From Dromiciops gliroides (lineage: Eukaryota; Chordata; Mammalia; Microbiotheria; Microbiotheriidae): DNA of 64,000 bases. Below are positions 1 to 12,330 of the stretch, piece by piece. Where the stretch lies: contig NC_057861.1 in NCBI RefSeq assembly GCF_019393635.1, forward strand, positions 303,759,468 to 303,823,467. The letters run 5' to 3'. Made by a program: the position numbers and the translations under genes. The notes under the pieces were generated by a model. It saw only the letters and a list, made by a program, of their open reading frames with translations. It had not been told where the DNA came from and did not search any database. How positions within the stretch are numbered: the stretch's first letter is position 1; every line of letters begins with the position of its first letter.

Positions 1-237
1 TGCTGGATCAGTAGAGAAATCCTTTCAGCTTAGAGGACCTGGAAAAGCTTGACTTCCACTGACATAATCTCTAAGAACCCAAGGTCAGCAGTATGCCATA
101 ATAGGACTTAAGTAATGGGTCAGGCTAACTGTTGTAAGGTTCCTAATTCCTAATCATTCATCAAAGTCCAGCCCCATCCCTGTGTCCTCAATGAAGGCAT
201 CTGATTAATTTTTTTCACATTGTAATTCATATTAGGC

Positions 238-400
238 ACTGAGTTGGAGGTGGAAGGGACCCTAGAAGCTGTGAAGTCCATTGTATAGATGAGGAAACTG
301 AGGTCCGGATGGGTGAAGCAACTTGCTCAATGTCACATAGGGATAAAATTGGGATTTGAATCCCGATTTAACAATGGTTTCACTTTTCTCAATGTCCTAT
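238..400 (-). mobile_element. MIR-like CORE-SINE remnant
   Basis: GATGAGGAAACTGAGGTCCG followed by AACTTGCTCAATGTCACATA and GATTTGAATCC, the antisense MIR pattern. Confidence 0.65.
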
Positions 401-892
401 AATATTTAGCACTTAATTATTCAATTTACATCACTTTTTCTCCCAAATCAGAAGTTAACATTTTTGAGGAGGTAAGACCTCTATCATGGACTTCCATTTC
501 CTCCCAAGTGCCTGGCACAGGGCTATTTACACAACAGATGCTTTATAAGTAGTTATTGAGTCACTGAAAAATTTTGTGTCTTATGCAAGCAGGAATTCTC
601 CCCAAAGAAGCAGGTTTATTTTAATCTGCCCTGACATAGCATGGACTGAACTTTTCTGGAGACATGAAGTTCAAATGACGATTTATGAATTGAGAACTTC
701 TTTTGCAATCTCAGTGCACCTTACCTCTCCTCCTACCTGGTGTGGTAATGGCTTGAGGCATAACTAGGCATTATTTAACTTCAGGTGGGCTGCAACAGTA
801 CCAGTATATCCGGGAAAGCACTGATGAGGCACATGAGCAGGTGCTGTCCTTGAGTTTACTAGTTGGTAACATTTTGATGGAAGCAACTATGA

Positions 893-1108
893 GGTTCAGT
901 GGCTAGAGCACTGGGCCTGGAGTCAGGAAGATCCAAGTTCAAATCCAGCCTCAGATGCTTACTGTGTGACCCTGGGCAAGTCACTTAACCCTATTTGCTT
1001 TAATCCTCTGAAGGAAATGGCAAAACATTCTAGTATCTTTTCCAAGAAAACCCTATAATGAGGTCATGGAGAGTTGGACATGACTGAACAACATATTTGG
1101 AATCTGGT
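893..1108 (+). mobile_element. Mar-1-type CORE-SINE
   Basis: tRNA-like head (AGAGCACTGGGCCTGGAGTC), CORE region (TGACCCTGGGCAAGTCACTT) and the Mar-1 tail (GGAAATGGCAAAAC, TCCAAGAAAACCC, GAGTTGGACATGACTGAACA). Confidence 0.8.
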
Positions 1109-1802
1109 TTTTGGGGATTGCATGTGTTGGGACCCACGTTGGAGGTTTTGATGGATTGCTCTTGCTGGACAGAGCTGTGAGGTGCCAAGAGCTCAGAGTG
1201 AGAGCTGGTTTGACAATGCAAACACCACATTAGAACATCTCCCTATCCCCGACTCCAATCTGGGATAAAGAGCAGCTCTTCATTTCCTGCCAAATTCATC
1301 TGAGTTCTGTTTTTCCTCCTTTCCCACGATGGGGAAGAATTCAAATGAGGCCACTGTATCCGGCAGCATGAAGAGCAGGCTTCTTTTTAGCCAACAGACT
1401 GTTCTCCCCCCCCACCCCCCCCCCCCCCGCATTGCTCACTGTCCTTTCAGTTCTACCATTTTTACCCCTTTTATTATATAAGAGAAAATGCAGTGGCCTT
1501 TAAGTTCTCACTTGGTGCGATTAATGCTGGCCTATCCCAGAAGAAGTTTAGATCTATGTAGGACAGGATGTACAATTGAAGGGTGAGGGGAGAAAGAACA
1601 GACATTGACTCCATTTGGAAGTCCTAAAAGCAAGGCAAGAATATTGATATTCTATCCATGGAAAGTGCAAATTTCCATAAACAGGAAAGCTTATAAACAG
1701 AGAGAGGATAGCAAATAATAATACTATTATTGTGTACATATACACACACTTACTCCCTTAGATCAGTAGAGAGAGATAAGTCCTGGAGGCAAAAGCGAGC
1801 CT
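1109..1802. other. No gene or clear repeat
   Basis: Ordinary spacer; only the C run stands out. Confidence 0.5.
1408..1430. repeat. C-rich homopolymer run
   Basis: CCCCCCCC, one A, then a run of C to about 1428. Confidence 0.9.
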
Positions 1803-1985
1803 ATTAGTCAATCAGTCAACAAATATTTATTAAGTGCCTATGATGTGCCTGGCAGTATGCTAAACCCTGGGGTGCAAAAAGAAAAAAAAAAGAAGACAAC
1901 GCCCCTACTTTTCACAGTCTAATGGGAGGAAACAACATGTAAGCAACTATATATAAATATAAGCCAAACCTGAGAAGATGGTGAA
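1803..1985 (+). mobile_element. Ancient therian SINE (THER/Mon-type)
   Basis: Motif ATTTATTAAGTGCCTATGAT, GTGCCTGGCAGTATGCTAAA, GGGGTGCAAAAAGAAA and TCTAATGGGAGGAAACAACA. Confidence 0.6.
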
Positions 1986-2143
1986 TAGTTATAGGATATC
2001 ATGTTACCACACTTAGAAACCTAATCTGGTGCCCTTAGGCACCAGAACAGGGGGCTCTTGGTGGAAGGGTACATGAAATTCTCTGGAATACAGTGGTCTA
2101 TGCTATGACTCACAGGGACCACACAATACTTGTATATCTTCTT

Positions 2144-2304
2144 CTTCTTCTTCTTCTTTTTTTTTTTGGTGAGGCAATTGGGGTTAAGTGACTTGCCCAG
2201 GGTCACACAGCTGATAAGTGTTAAGTGTCTGAGGTCAGATTTGAACTCAGGTCCTCCTGAATCCAGGGCCGGTGCTTTATCCACTGTGCCACCTAGCTGC
2301 CCCC
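2144..2304 (-). mobile_element. WSINE1-type SINE
   Basis: Antisense copy ending GCCACCTAGCTGCCCCC with a T-rich start (its tail). 13-bp target duplication TGTATATCTTCTT at 2131-2143 and 2305-2317. Confidence 0.93.
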
Positions 2305-2344
2305 TGTATATCTTCTTAAAAGTGAGTACCTCCCTCTTTAAAAA

Positions 2345-2495
2345 TGCTGCATTGCCAGGTCTGAGAGATTTTCTCAGTCCTCATCCTTAAGACCTCTTTG
2401 CAGCTTTCAACACTGTCGACCTTATCCTCCTGGATACTCTTTCCTCCCTCAGTTTTCTTGAAACTTATCTCCCTTGGTCTTCCTGCTCCCTGAAC
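2345..2495 (+). mobile_element. L2 ORF2 fragment (reverse transcriptase)
   Basis: CAGCTTTCAACACTGTCGAC followed by TATCCTCCTGGATACTCTTT encodes the L2 motif resembling AAFDTVDHPLLLDTL. Confidence 0.65.
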
Positions 2496-2499
2496 AGGA

Positions 2500-3140
2500 A
2501 ATTGAAGAGATGTCCATCAATTGGGGAATGGTTGAACAAATTGCGGTATATGATTGTGATGGAATATTACTATGCTATAAGAAATGATGAGCTTGATGAT
2601 CTTTGAAAAAACATGAATAGACTTGCATGAAATAATGAAGAGTGAAATGAACAGAACCAAGAGAACATTGTATACAATAATAGCAATATTGTTTTAAGAA
2701 CAACTCTGAGTGAATAAGTCATTTTGAGTATCATAAATATCCAAATTAACTACAAAGAACACATGAAGGAAGATGTTATCTGAATCCAGAAAAAGAACTG
2801 ATAAATAGAAGTGTGTATAGAATGATTATATATACATATATACACACACATTCACATATATATATGTACATCTATATACATATATCTATATATATGCACA
2901 TATATTTGCGTCTAATGATGGCCATTTCTAGGATGGGAGAGGGAGGGAAGGAAAATAAAGGAAAATAAAAAGATATTTACATGATAACTTTAATACATAT
3001 TTTAAAAGAATATCAAGTTGTACACAATAGATTTGTAGTTTCATGTGCAATCATCCTTTAAAAAACACTATACTATGTTATGGAAATTCTTATGTTAGTT
3101 CATAAGTTAAAAATGAATTCAATAAAAAAATTTTAAAGTC
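2500..3140 (+). mobile_element. L1 3' end (marsupial type)
   Basis: GATGTCCATCAATTGGGGAA, GGAATATTACTATGCTATAA and GAAATGAACAGAACCAAGAG match the ORF2 end and 3' UTR of the L1 at 52204. It contains a TA-rich microsatellite (2826-2905). Confidence 0.8.
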
Positions 3141-3159
3141 TCATTTTATAACCTGAGTT

Positions 3160-3790
3160 CAACACCTTTTTGTCAATCAGTGGATAGCACACTTCCCCAT
3201 TGGTTCTCTGGCATCATTACTGATCATGGCATTGATTGGAGTTGTTAAGTCTTTCAAGGTTGTCTTTATAATATTGCTATTATTGTATAAATTTGTACTC
3301 ATGGTTCTTCTAACTTCACTCTGTATCAGTTCATATAAATATTCCAGTTTTGTCTTGTCTTAGAGAACAATAGTATTTTATTTCATTCTTATGCTTTAAT
3401 ATGTTCAGCAATTCCCTAATTGATGGGGATTCCCTAATTTTAGTTTCCAGTTCTTTGCCGCTTCAGAAAGAGCTGCTATAGTTTTGTACCCATGGACTCT
3501 TTATCTTTTTTATCTCTTTGGGGTTTAGGTCTTGTAGTACTACTGTTGGGTCAAAGGTTATGCCCAGTTTGGTAAACTGGGGGGGCATTGTTCCAAATTA
3601 CTTTCAAAATGTCTGGACCAATTTATAGCTCCATTAATAGTGTGTTAAAGTTCCAGCTTTCCTGCAGCTCCTTCCAAATCTGTCATTTTCATTTATGTTA
3701 CCTTTGACAATCTGGTAGTTATGAAGTAGAAACTCAGATTTATTTTAATTTGCATTTCTCTAATTATTAGTGGTACAGAGTAATTTTTTT
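3160..3790 (-). mobile_element. L1 3' region, antisense
   Basis: CAGCAATTCCCTAATTGATG, TTTATCTCTTTGGGGTTTAG and TTTGCATTTCTCTAATTATT are typical antisense marsupial L1 3' end text. Confidence 0.75.
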
Positions 3791-3832
3791 CCTTATGGCT
3801 CTGGGCAGCTTAGATTTCCTTTTGAAACTGTC

Positions 3833-3990
3833 GGGCAGCTAGGTGGCACAGTGGATAAAGCACTGGCCCTGGAGTCAGGAGTACCTGAGTTCAAATCCGG
3901 CCTTAGACACTTAACACTTGCTAGCTGTGTGACCCTGGGCAAGTCACTTAACCCCAATTGCCTCACTAAAAAAAAAAAAAAAAAAGAAAA
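3833..3990 (+). mobile_element. WSINE1-type SINE
   Basis: Full length, GGGCAGCTAGGTGGCACAGT to an A-rich tail. 9-bp duplication GAAACTGTC at 3824-3832 and 3992-4000. Confidence 0.93.
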
Positions 3991-4034
3991 AGAAACTGTC
4001 TATTCAGATCCTTTGAGTAACTGGGGAATAATAG

Positions 4035-4610
4035 CCTCCTATTTGTATTCCTGACACCAGACTCCTAAAACATAAATCGAATGATGCCATTCCCCTGATT
4101 GAGAATATTCAGGAGATCCCTACTGCTTCTAGGAAAAAGAATAAATCCTTCATCTTGGCACTTGGAAGCCATCATAGTCTGGTACCTGTTTACTTTACCA
4201 CCTTATTTCATCCTTCTTCCTATCACATACTACATTCCAGCCAAAATAGCCTATTTTCTGGTGTCCAAATCTCCATCTCCTGATCCCATGCTTTTGCATA
4301 ATAATCTGTCATCCATGTGGGCGGTACTCCTTCTTCCATTTCCGAATCTTAGGATCCCTAGCTTCTCTCAAGGTTAATCTCATGCTCTACCTCCTTTGAC
4401 AATCTAATCCTTTCCTGATTCCCTTAGGTGGTAGGGTCCTCTTTCCTCCAATTATTTTGCCTTTATTAATTTACAAAAATTCACACACACCCATTTCAGT
4501 AGATTTTAAGTGTCAAAGGGCAGGAACTTTATTTGATTTTTTTTGCAACTCTAATGCATTACACATAGTAAGCACACAATAAATACTTAATAAATACTTT
4601 AAGATGGTTA
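4035..4610 (+). mobile_element. L2 3' end
   Basis: GATGCCATTCCCCTGATTGA, AATCCTTTCCTGATTCCCTT, GTGTCAAAGGGCAGGAACTT and GCACACAATAAATACTTAAT reproduce the L2 3' end. Its open frame is only the decayed L2 reading frame. Confidence 0.75.
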
Positions 4611-5084
4611 CTGGATTGTACTGGAAGTTGCCATTTCATTTTGGAGACTTTATTTTCCTCCTTTGTCAAAGGATGAGGTTGGATTGGATGATTTCTAAAG
4701 CAAGTTCCAGCTATGACATACTATAATTCATTAGACCTTGCCACAGAGTGAGGAGGGAAGAAGGTGAATTTACAGAAAATCTGCTAGACCTGTTGAAAGG
4801 AGCCCTGTCACCCTGCATAGTCCTTGTTGGCATGGAAACCAGGGAACAGCATGGTTTGGGGAGGGCCTATCCTTTGCTGGAAGTCACAGCTCTGAGAATC
4901 TGAGAGAACAAGTTGACAATAATTGCAACTGACAGCCTGTACGCTTTCCTCCCTTGCAAATCCTATAATGACAGGGCAGAGCTTTGCATCTCCATGGTAG
5001 GAAAAAGAAAGAGAAAAAAGGCTGTGGAGCACCCAACCCATAACACATTAGATGCTTATGAAACTTAGGATTCAGATACAAAGT

Positions 5085-5250
5085 ACAATGGCAAGAACAC
5101 AGGACCCAGCAATTCTGGGTTCAAATCTCAGTTTTGCTATTGACAGGCTGTGTGTCTCTGGGTACTTTCCCTCTCTGGGTCTTGACTGCAAAATGAGGAG
5201 GTTGGATTAAGTGATCTCTAAGATGATCTCATTTTTAGCATGAAATCATT
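5085..5250 (+). mobile_element. MIR
   Basis: GGGTTCAAATCTCAGTTTTG, GGCTGTGTGTCTCTGGGTAC and a GCAAAATGAGGAGGTTGGAT tail fit a sense MIR. Confidence 0.7.
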
Positions 5251-5371
5251 CTCTTTTTAGTTTTATAGTAAGCTCTTGTAGTCCTAATAGTTTATAAAAA
5301 AAATAGAAATGATAAAATAATTCTGCTTGTCAAAAAAATAGATGGGCTAGATTATTCTGATTGCTATAGTC

Positions 5372-5612
5372 AATAGAGGAGCATATATATAGTGGATAGA
5401 GTGCCAGACCAGGAAGATTCATCTTTGTGAGTTGAAATCTGGCTTCAAACACTAGCAGTGCCCCTGGGCAAGTCATTTAACACTGTTTGGCTCAGTTCCT
5501 CATGTATAATGAGTTGGAGAAGGAAATGACAAACTACTCCAGTATCTTTGCCAAGAAAACCCCAAATGGGATCATGAAGAGTTGGACATGATTGAAAAAT
5601 GATTGAATAACA
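5372..5612 (+). mobile_element. Mar-1-type CORE-SINE
   Basis: Head AGTGGATAGAGTGCCAGACC, core CCCCTGGGCAAGTCATTTAA, tail GAGAAGGAAATGACAAACTA, then TTTGCCAAGAAAACCCC and GAGTTGGACATGATTG. Old and diverged. Confidence 0.8.
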
Positions 5613-5728
5613 ACAGTTAATAAAAGGTAAATTGTAATTATTGGCCTCCAAGAAAAGTTTTACATATCTATAGTCCTCTTCTCTCATCTCTCAGGACAAT
5701 GGTAATATGAGAGGAGGTGATTCTATTT

Positions 5729-5768
5729 GTGTGTGTGTGTGTGTGTGTGAGTGTGCATGAGTGTGTGT
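5729..5768. repeat. (GT)n microsatellite
   Basis: About 11 uninterrupted GT units, then interrupted GTGTGCATGAGTGTGTGT. Confidence 0.95.
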
Positions 5769-5875
5769 ACAATGAGGAGAAGTGTTGATAGGAAGGAGCC
5801 TTCCTTTTGTATAGCAAGGATACTAATGACAGAACCTTTCATCTTTAAGTTTTCCAAAGAGAAATGAAAGCAGTT

Positions 5876-6012
5876 GGGATTCAGTCAATGGAATGTAATT
5901 GAAAAGCATTTATTAAGTCCTTCCTATGTGTGAAACATACTTCTAGGCAATGGGGACACAAATAAAAAATGAAGACAGTCTCTGTTTTCACATTCTTATT
6001 GAGAAGATGACA
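5876..6012 (+). mobile_element. Ancient therian SINE (THER/Mon-type)
   Basis: AAGCATTTATTAAGTCCTTC, CAATGGGGACACAAATAAAA and CTGTTTTCACATTCTTATTG. Confidence 0.55.
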
Positions 6013-7194
6013 CATAAAGGAGGGGTCAGGTTTGTATTCAATTTATGGCAGGTAGAAAAGGCAGGTAATACTTAGGCAGAAAGAGGAGCAGGGTGTATGG
6101 GAAGGCCCCAAGGATGCTGGGGAGTAATAGCAGGAAAGAGGGTTATGGGTCCAAGGGTTAGAGTGGAGTGAGGCTCTGGGATACTTCCAACAGGTGCCAC
6201 TTTCCAGCTGCCACCAGGCTCCATATTTCTGCCACCTCCCTCAAGATTGGGAACGAAGTGAGATATATGGGTAGATAAGTGTCATCTAAGGTGATGCTCA
6301 AAGTGACCCTTGCCTTAACAAAGTCATCTAGTCCTGTAGGCAGAAGCTTATGTCTCTGGGTATTTTGGGGTCCAGTTCTGGCTCTGATACTTCCTAGTCG
6401 TTCAGTCTTGGACGAGTGGTTTCACCTTCCTTCGTCTCACTTGGAAAAGATTATTTTATTTCTCGTATCATTTCACACTCTAAATTTATGATCCTAGAAA
6501 CCAATTCCCATTTTAATGCTTTTTCCCTCTCTCACAAACACTACTGTTAATCCTTCAATTTATCAATAGAAGGGAAAGTGCCAACACTCAAAGAGAAACC
6601 ATTTTTTTCTTTCCTAATCATTGAATTTCTTTGAGACTTTCTAATGGCACTTGAGATGACCTCATCTCCCCAGTCAGGCACCTGAGATTTCATCACCATA
6701 ATCAGATAGCTTGTAGGAATGTAAAAGGGCCAGTAGGGGGTGCATGAGAACACAGTTTTCTTACAATTGACTCACCAACTACCATTTTTTCTTCTTGAAG
6801 AAAAGGGGAAAGACCAATTAAAAAGCTAATGCAATTTGCCATCCATTCTTCATCCAATAAGGAGGAGCCAGCACCAAGTAATGACTGAGGATTTGAAAAT
6901 GTTCCCAGAAACCAAGGATGTTGAAAACACTCACGCTTGCCAAATCCACTAACTGTTGTTTCCTGGAATTCCACTTGTTCTGTGTTTCTCACACTTTTAA
7001 ATTCAGTGCATCCCCACCCCTTCCTCCACCCTTATCCTCTATGGCTCCAGTGACCCTTCAGATCTCATCTCATTCCTCTTCCCAAAACAACTTCGTACAG
7101 TATTTAGAAGGGGAGCCTTTTAATTTGGTTGGCTGATTTATACCTGTGGGTATAGATGTGATGCCCTATGGGTTTTTCCACTTTTCTTTCCCTC
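6013..7194. other. Spacer without recognised features
   Basis: Mixed composition, short chance reading frames only. Confidence 0.5.
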
Positions 7195-7260
7195 ATCTAC
7201 TCTAACACATCCTGGCATCTAGGAGACACCTAATAAATGCTTGTTGAACTGAATTAAATC
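7195..7260 (+). mobile_element. L2 3' terminal scrap
   Basis: CATCTAGGAGACACCTAATA then AATGCTTGTTGAACTGAATT. A second scrap lies at 7320-7375 and a third at 27460-27510. Confidence 0.5.
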
Positions 7261-7429
7261 AGGAAGATATGCGTTAGAATTGTTTTTGTATTCCTGCTAC
7301 CTAGCACAGATATTTTGCACGTACATGCACAATAATACATGCTTGCTTTTATAATAAATGCTTGCTGAATTGAATACTGTATTCTTTTCTCTCCAGGGAA
7401 GGAAAGGCAAATAAAGAAATGTGAAGAGA

Positions 7430-7680
7430 TAAAGAACCTAGCTAAACATAATGAATTTTAGTCAGAATATTCTAAAGCACTATATTCCAAGGTATTGGAA
7501 GACCTTCAAAAATGTGATTGCTGAGCCTCCGTCAGTGATCTTTGAAAAACTATGCAGAACTGATGGTGCTGTGCCTTAGTACAACCGTCACCAGGCATTG
7601 TTGTTGATCACAACCTACATTCACCTTGGTGTGGTGCCCAGCTAGCCAGGAGTGCTGTATTCTCTATGATTCTCAGAGAA
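7430..7680 (+). mobile_element. CR1/L2-clade LINE fragment
   Basis: GTGATTGCTGAGCCTCCGTC and AGTGATCTTTGAAAAACTAT resemble a conserved CR1-clade ORF2 block. Weak support. Confidence 0.4.
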
Positions 7681-8231
7681 TCAGTAATTTTCTATTCCTC
7701 AGCTTTGCCTGTCTCTATGGGGTGGCACTGATTCATTGTCAACACCTGTGTGGATTTCTGTGTGTGCCCAATTAGAACGTAGCTCTCTAAGTTCCCAACC
7801 ATTGCTGAAGCCAACCTCTATTTTAAACTTGCTATATTTCAGTGAGCATAAGTCACATGACTTCAACATAATGGCGTCAGTTTGACACAGAAGCAGACAT
7901 ACATGTATGATATATAGCCTTTTTGCTGTTAGCATAAAATTGTTAAATAAATACTACATGATTACTGTCGGGAGAAGTATCCTAGATCCCTGCCCACATA
8001 TAATTTAGGCTAATTTTCCTTTTAAAGTAATACAACCATTTTTGAGGCTTAATCATTTCAGGGTACTGAAGACTGAGGCTGTTGTCATCACTCTCTGGAC
8101 ACTTGAATGTTAGAAAGCCACGAGGAGCTGCAGGGATGCTGTGATGCTTGGCTATTGAACTCCACTGGGCATTTTAGAAACCGAGAAGCTTTTCTTGGCT
8201 GAAGTAACTCACAGTGTCCTGGATTCAAATC

Positions 8232-8640
8232 CTAATAGTATTTTATTTTTTTCCAGTTACATGTAAAGATAGTTTTCAACATTCATTTTTGTAAGTTTTC
8301 GAGTTCCAAATTTTTCTCCCTCCCCTCTCTTCCCTCCAGCCTCCCCAAGATGGCAAGCAATCTTATATGTCTAATTACATTAAACATATCTCCACATTTT
8401 TTCTTTTCTTTTCTTTTTTTTTTTTAGGGAGGCAATTGGGGGTAAGTGACTTGCCCAGGCTCACAACTAGTAAGTGTTAAGTGTCTGAGACCAGATTTGA
8501 ACTCAGGTACTCCTGACTCCAAGGCTGGTGCTCTATCCACTGTGCCCCCACATTTTTTCTTAATAATATTTTGTTTTTTCCAGTTGCATGTAAAGATAGT
8601 TTTCAACATTTGTTTTTATAAGATTTTGAGAATTCAAATC
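8232..8640 (-). mobile_element. L1 3' UTR, antisense, in two copies around a SINE
   Basis: TTCCAGTTACATGTAAAGAT and AGTTTTCAACATTCATTTTT occur at about 8255 and again with few changes at about 8580 after the SINE. The two copies may be separate insertions or a tandem duplication. Confidence 0.75.
8406..8547 (-). mobile_element. WSINE1-type SINE inserted in an L1 remnant
   Basis: Antisense; the 5' end has lost the CACCTAGCTG stretch. Flanked by CCACATTTTTCTT-like duplications inside an antisense L1 3' end. Confidence 0.88.
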
Positions 8641-9099
8641 CTTGTTAAATATCCCTTGCCTGCTAAGTCTAAGGAAACCCTTGTTACTTGTTGAATGATC
8701 AGTATCAAACCTAAATTACCAGGGTACTGTCCTAAGTTGGGCCCAGCCCAGAACAATCACTAGACTATGATATACAATAAAACAACAAAACATCTATTAA
8801 TTAACTGAAAACCTGCTACTGTTCTGGCCCCAGAAGTTTCCCAGACACAGATGCCAGATTTATTTAAACTCAAGAGTTCTAGGAAATGTATAATTTGAGT
8901 TCATTTAGTTTCCTTCCCTCACTCCCTTTGAGTGGGCCTAGGAGGACCCAGTCAGTGTTTGACCAATGCTTCCCCTAGAGGTTGATATTATATGAAAAGG
9001 CCCAAACATTGGAGGGATTCTTAATCTGGGCCTAGAGATCATACCAGTGAATGAAGCCAGCATTTAGGAGGATTGTGGAAGAAGAATGACACTTTCAAG
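8641..9099. other. Spacer without recognised features
   Basis: Nothing recognised. Confidence 0.5.
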
Positions 9100-9300
9100 T
9101 AAGTCAAGTCCACAAGCATTCCATTAATGTGCCTTCCTAGTATGTACTAAGTACCCGTGCTCAGCACTAGGGTTACACAGAAAGGAAGAAAACAATCCGC
9201 TCCAAGGAGGCTCATTTACTAAATGGGGAGACACAAACACAAGCAACTATGTACTAAAGAGATATACATAAAATACTATTGGAGGTAACAATGCTCCGTG
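9100..9300 (+). mobile_element. Ancient therian SINE (THER/Mon-type)
   Basis: TATGTACTAAGTACCCGTGC, CACTAGGGTTACACAGAAAG and GGGGAGACACAAACACAAGC. Confidence 0.55.
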
Positions 9301-9542
9301 GGAAAGACATAAACTTCAGGGGACTTGGAAAAGCTTCTTGTTAGGATCATTGAAAGATATCAAAACTGATCATTACAGTGACTAATAATGACTTTAGTTG
9401 AAATGTTTGTTGAAGCTTGCCTCCCTCCTCTTTGCAGAAAAGTGTTCAATGACAAGAGTGGAATGAGACATATAATGCCAGACAAGGCCTATGTGTTAAT
9501 GGACACTACAACTGCAATACTCTGCAATCAATTTAAAACAGT

Positions 9543-9909
9543 TGTAAAGCTAAAATTCTAGTCTAAACTGTCTAAAAATATCTAATGAGTGGTCACCAAT
9601 AAATTATAAGCTTTAGCAAGAGTTAGGCTTTTAGGCATTTATTAAGGAGAATAAGAATTTGGTAAAGAGAGAGAGAAAGGCCTATATTCATCTATCTATT
9701 AAAGGGACAGCACATTTCTAGCTCTGCTCTCCGCCAGAGTCCCCAGGAAAGAGAGAGAGAGACAGAGCGCCCAGCTCCCTCTTCCTCCTCCCACCAGCAA
9801 ACATCATTTCCTGACACCAAAGAAAAGTCTTGCCCTCAAAGACCTTCCTTTCATGGCAGAGCTTTTCTACAGTAAGTCTCCAGCAGGTGGCGTCATTCCA
9901 ATCATTACA
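9543..9909 (-). mobile_element. Solo LTR, endogenous retrovirus family A (367 bp)
   Basis: Minus-strand copy of a TGTAA...CA element, recognised by cross-comparison with the copies at 24404, 27536 and 54704. Shared motifs are GGAATGACGCCACCTGCTGG near the 5' end, TTCTTTGGTGTCAGGAAGTG in the middle and an AATAAATGC poly(A) region near the 3' end. Perfect 4-bp target duplication CAGT (9539-9542 and 9910-9913). No internal retroviral sequence adjoins it, so it is a fossil left by LTR-LTR recombination. Confidence 0.85.
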
Positions 9910-10979
9910 CAGTAAAATTATGCATGACCCAAGTCCTATGGGTATAAATGTACTTTAGACTTTAATGTCCCTTATATACATGCATAAAACAGAAAAAATT
10001 CACTATACCACATAATAAATCTGCCTTAAAATTCATATTATAGCTGTAATAAACATTAGTCGGGCAGTTGTTGAACTTCTTAGGATTTTTAGAAGGGCTG
10101 GGGATGTGGGGAAAAGTGCGATTTGGACATATCAGCCTCTTAAAAGATCTCAAGGGAACAATTTGAGAGGTAATGTTCTTTTCTCTTTTGATAAAAAAGC
10201 AAATTCAGTCAGTCAAGATATATCCAATAAATGTAGAACCGCTTTCAAAGATGGGGATAATTTTTAATCTGGCTCCTTGTAGATTCTGAGGTTTTCAGAG
10301 TCAGGTAGAAGCTCAGAGATGAGTTAGTTTAACCCCACCCATGGAACATACATCCCCACAGGTTCACCTTCACTCTTCCTCACTTTCCCCCTACAACAAA
10401 GAAACCCTTAAGGCAAAAAGAAGTCACAATTGGATATCCTGATACTTGGAAATGGAGGGGAGGAGACACATTTTCCATTGTTTTGGTGATGCTTGAAAAG
10501 TGTCTATGGCTGGTTGCATGGGTGAGACTCACCCATGAGCTTTTTTTTTTTTTTCTTAACTACTACCTCCTCTATTCCAGTATCCCATGAGTTACTGTCC
10601 AACACACAGCATGTGATTCTTATATATAGCTATGAAAAAACATGTATAACACAGGCCGTTTTCATTGTTTATGTTACCATTATCAACACACTCTTTAATC
10701 CACAGGAGCCCTGCAGAAGAGAATGTTATCTATCCTGTCCAAAGGAAAGGGCAGTTACCTTTGTTCACGGATTTATTGCAGAAACAGTTTAGGTTGAGAT
10801 AAAAGAGACAACTTCAACTAAAGTTCTAAAAGTTTTTGCACAAATGAGATCATACAGTCATAATTAGAAGAGAAATGGTTAACTAAGGAAAGAAGATCTT
10901 TGAGTACCCAACCATGATTCCAGAAGACCAATAAGGAAGCAAAATATCCACCATCCTGTAGAAACTCTCAAGATACAAA
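9910..10979. other. Spacer without recognised features
   Basis: Nothing recognised apart from a T run at about 10540. Confidence 0.5.
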
Positions 10980-11280
10980 ACTGGGGCATATATTTTTGGA
11001 CAATGGTTAATATGGGAATTTATTTTGTTTGGCTATGCATATATATATATATGTATATATATATATTTTTTTTGTGGGGCAATGGGGGTTACGTGACTTG
11101 CCCAGGGTCAGACAGCTAGTAAGTATCAAGTATCTGAGGCTGGATTTGAACTCAGGTCCTTCTGAATCTAGGGCCGGTTGCTTTTATCCACTGTGCCACC
11201 TAGCTGCCCCCTGCATATTTTTTACAATGGATTTTTTCTTTTTTTTTAATTAATGGAGGTAGAAGGGAGTGATCATAAAG
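10980..11280 (+). mobile_element. L1 3' UTR remnant split by a SINE
   Basis: TGGACAATGGTTAATATGGG, then GAATTTATTTTGTTTGGCTA on the left and a G/A-rich end after the SINE. Confidence 0.65.
11066..11211 (-). mobile_element. WSINE1-type SINE inserted in an L1 3' end
   Basis: Antisense full-length copy ending GCCACCTAGCTGCCCCC. L1 3' UTR sequence continues on both sides. Confidence 0.9.
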
Positions 11281-11334
11281 GCTCCTTTGAACATGAATTC
11301 TCAAAAGAAGAAATGCAAGCAACCAACAATCATG

Positions 11335-12330
11335 AAAAATGCTCCAAATAATTATCAATAAAAGAGATGCAAGTTACAACTGCTCTGAGGTTTTAGCCTC
11401 ATGCCACTCAGATTGGCACAAAAAATGGCCAAAAAAGGAAAATGACACATTGTTAGAAGGGACTTTGGGAGGACAAGCACACAGATTCACTGTTGATGAA
11501 CCCGTGACGAACAGGCTAGCCATTCTGGAACAGCTAATTTGGAATTTATCCCCCCAAAGTTGGTGATTATATATATTGTGGCCCCTTAACTCATAATAAA
11601 ACTACTGTACATATATCCCAAAGGGATCAAAGACATAAAGAAAAGGACCCACATGTACACAAAATATTTATAGCAACCCTTTTATTGTAGCAAACAAAAC
11701 TGTAGGAATGAAAGGAGTGCCCATAAAATGGGAAATGGCTGAATAAATTATGGCATATTAAAATAATGGAATATTACTGTGCTATAAGAAATGATGAAAG
11801 GGACAAACTCTGGGGAACCTAGGAAATTGCCTGAAATGATGCATTGTGAAGTAAGCAGAACCAAGAGAACAATTTATACAGTGAGTACAACACCGTGAAA
11901 GAAGACAACTTTGAAGATGTAGCAATTCTGATCAATGCAATCAGCAGTCGTGACTTCAGAGGACCGATGACACATTCTTTCCACTTCTTGGCAGAAAGGT
12001 GATGATTTAGAGGTTCAGAATGACACATACAAATTTAAACCTGATAAAACAGAAAACAAATTGTTTTGTTTTACTGCTTGTTATAAGCAAGGACTTTTAT
12101 TGGGGGAGGGTGTTGTGGGATGAAGGAGACAGTGATAATGATGCAAGAAAAACACAGAAAGAAACAAAATCAAAGAAATATCTAAAAGAACCAGACAAGA
12201 GGTAGTGTTGGTACTACTGTGTTAAATTTGATGTATACTTTAAAACTGCAATGCGCTATATTTTATCATTTATTTGTATATGGAAATGCTAATGTTTGTT
12301 GTTGACCATCAAATTCATAAAAATAAAATA
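11335..12330 (+). mobile_element. L1 ORF2 end and 3' UTR
   Basis: CACTCAGATTGGCACAAAAA, ATATCCCAAAGGGATCAAAG, GGAATATTACTGTGCTATAA and AATAAAATAAATCTATAC near the end. Reading frame decayed; about 1 kb. Confidence 0.8.

Noticed and set aside
2021-2390. Open frames with the recurring peptide VTLGKSLNPNCLTK or LPRVTQLVSVKCLR (here and at more than 20 other sites)
   Set aside because: They are translations of the WSINE1-type SINE on either strand and not genes.
4099-4377. 92-codon open frame
   Set aside because: It is the 3' region of an L2 element.
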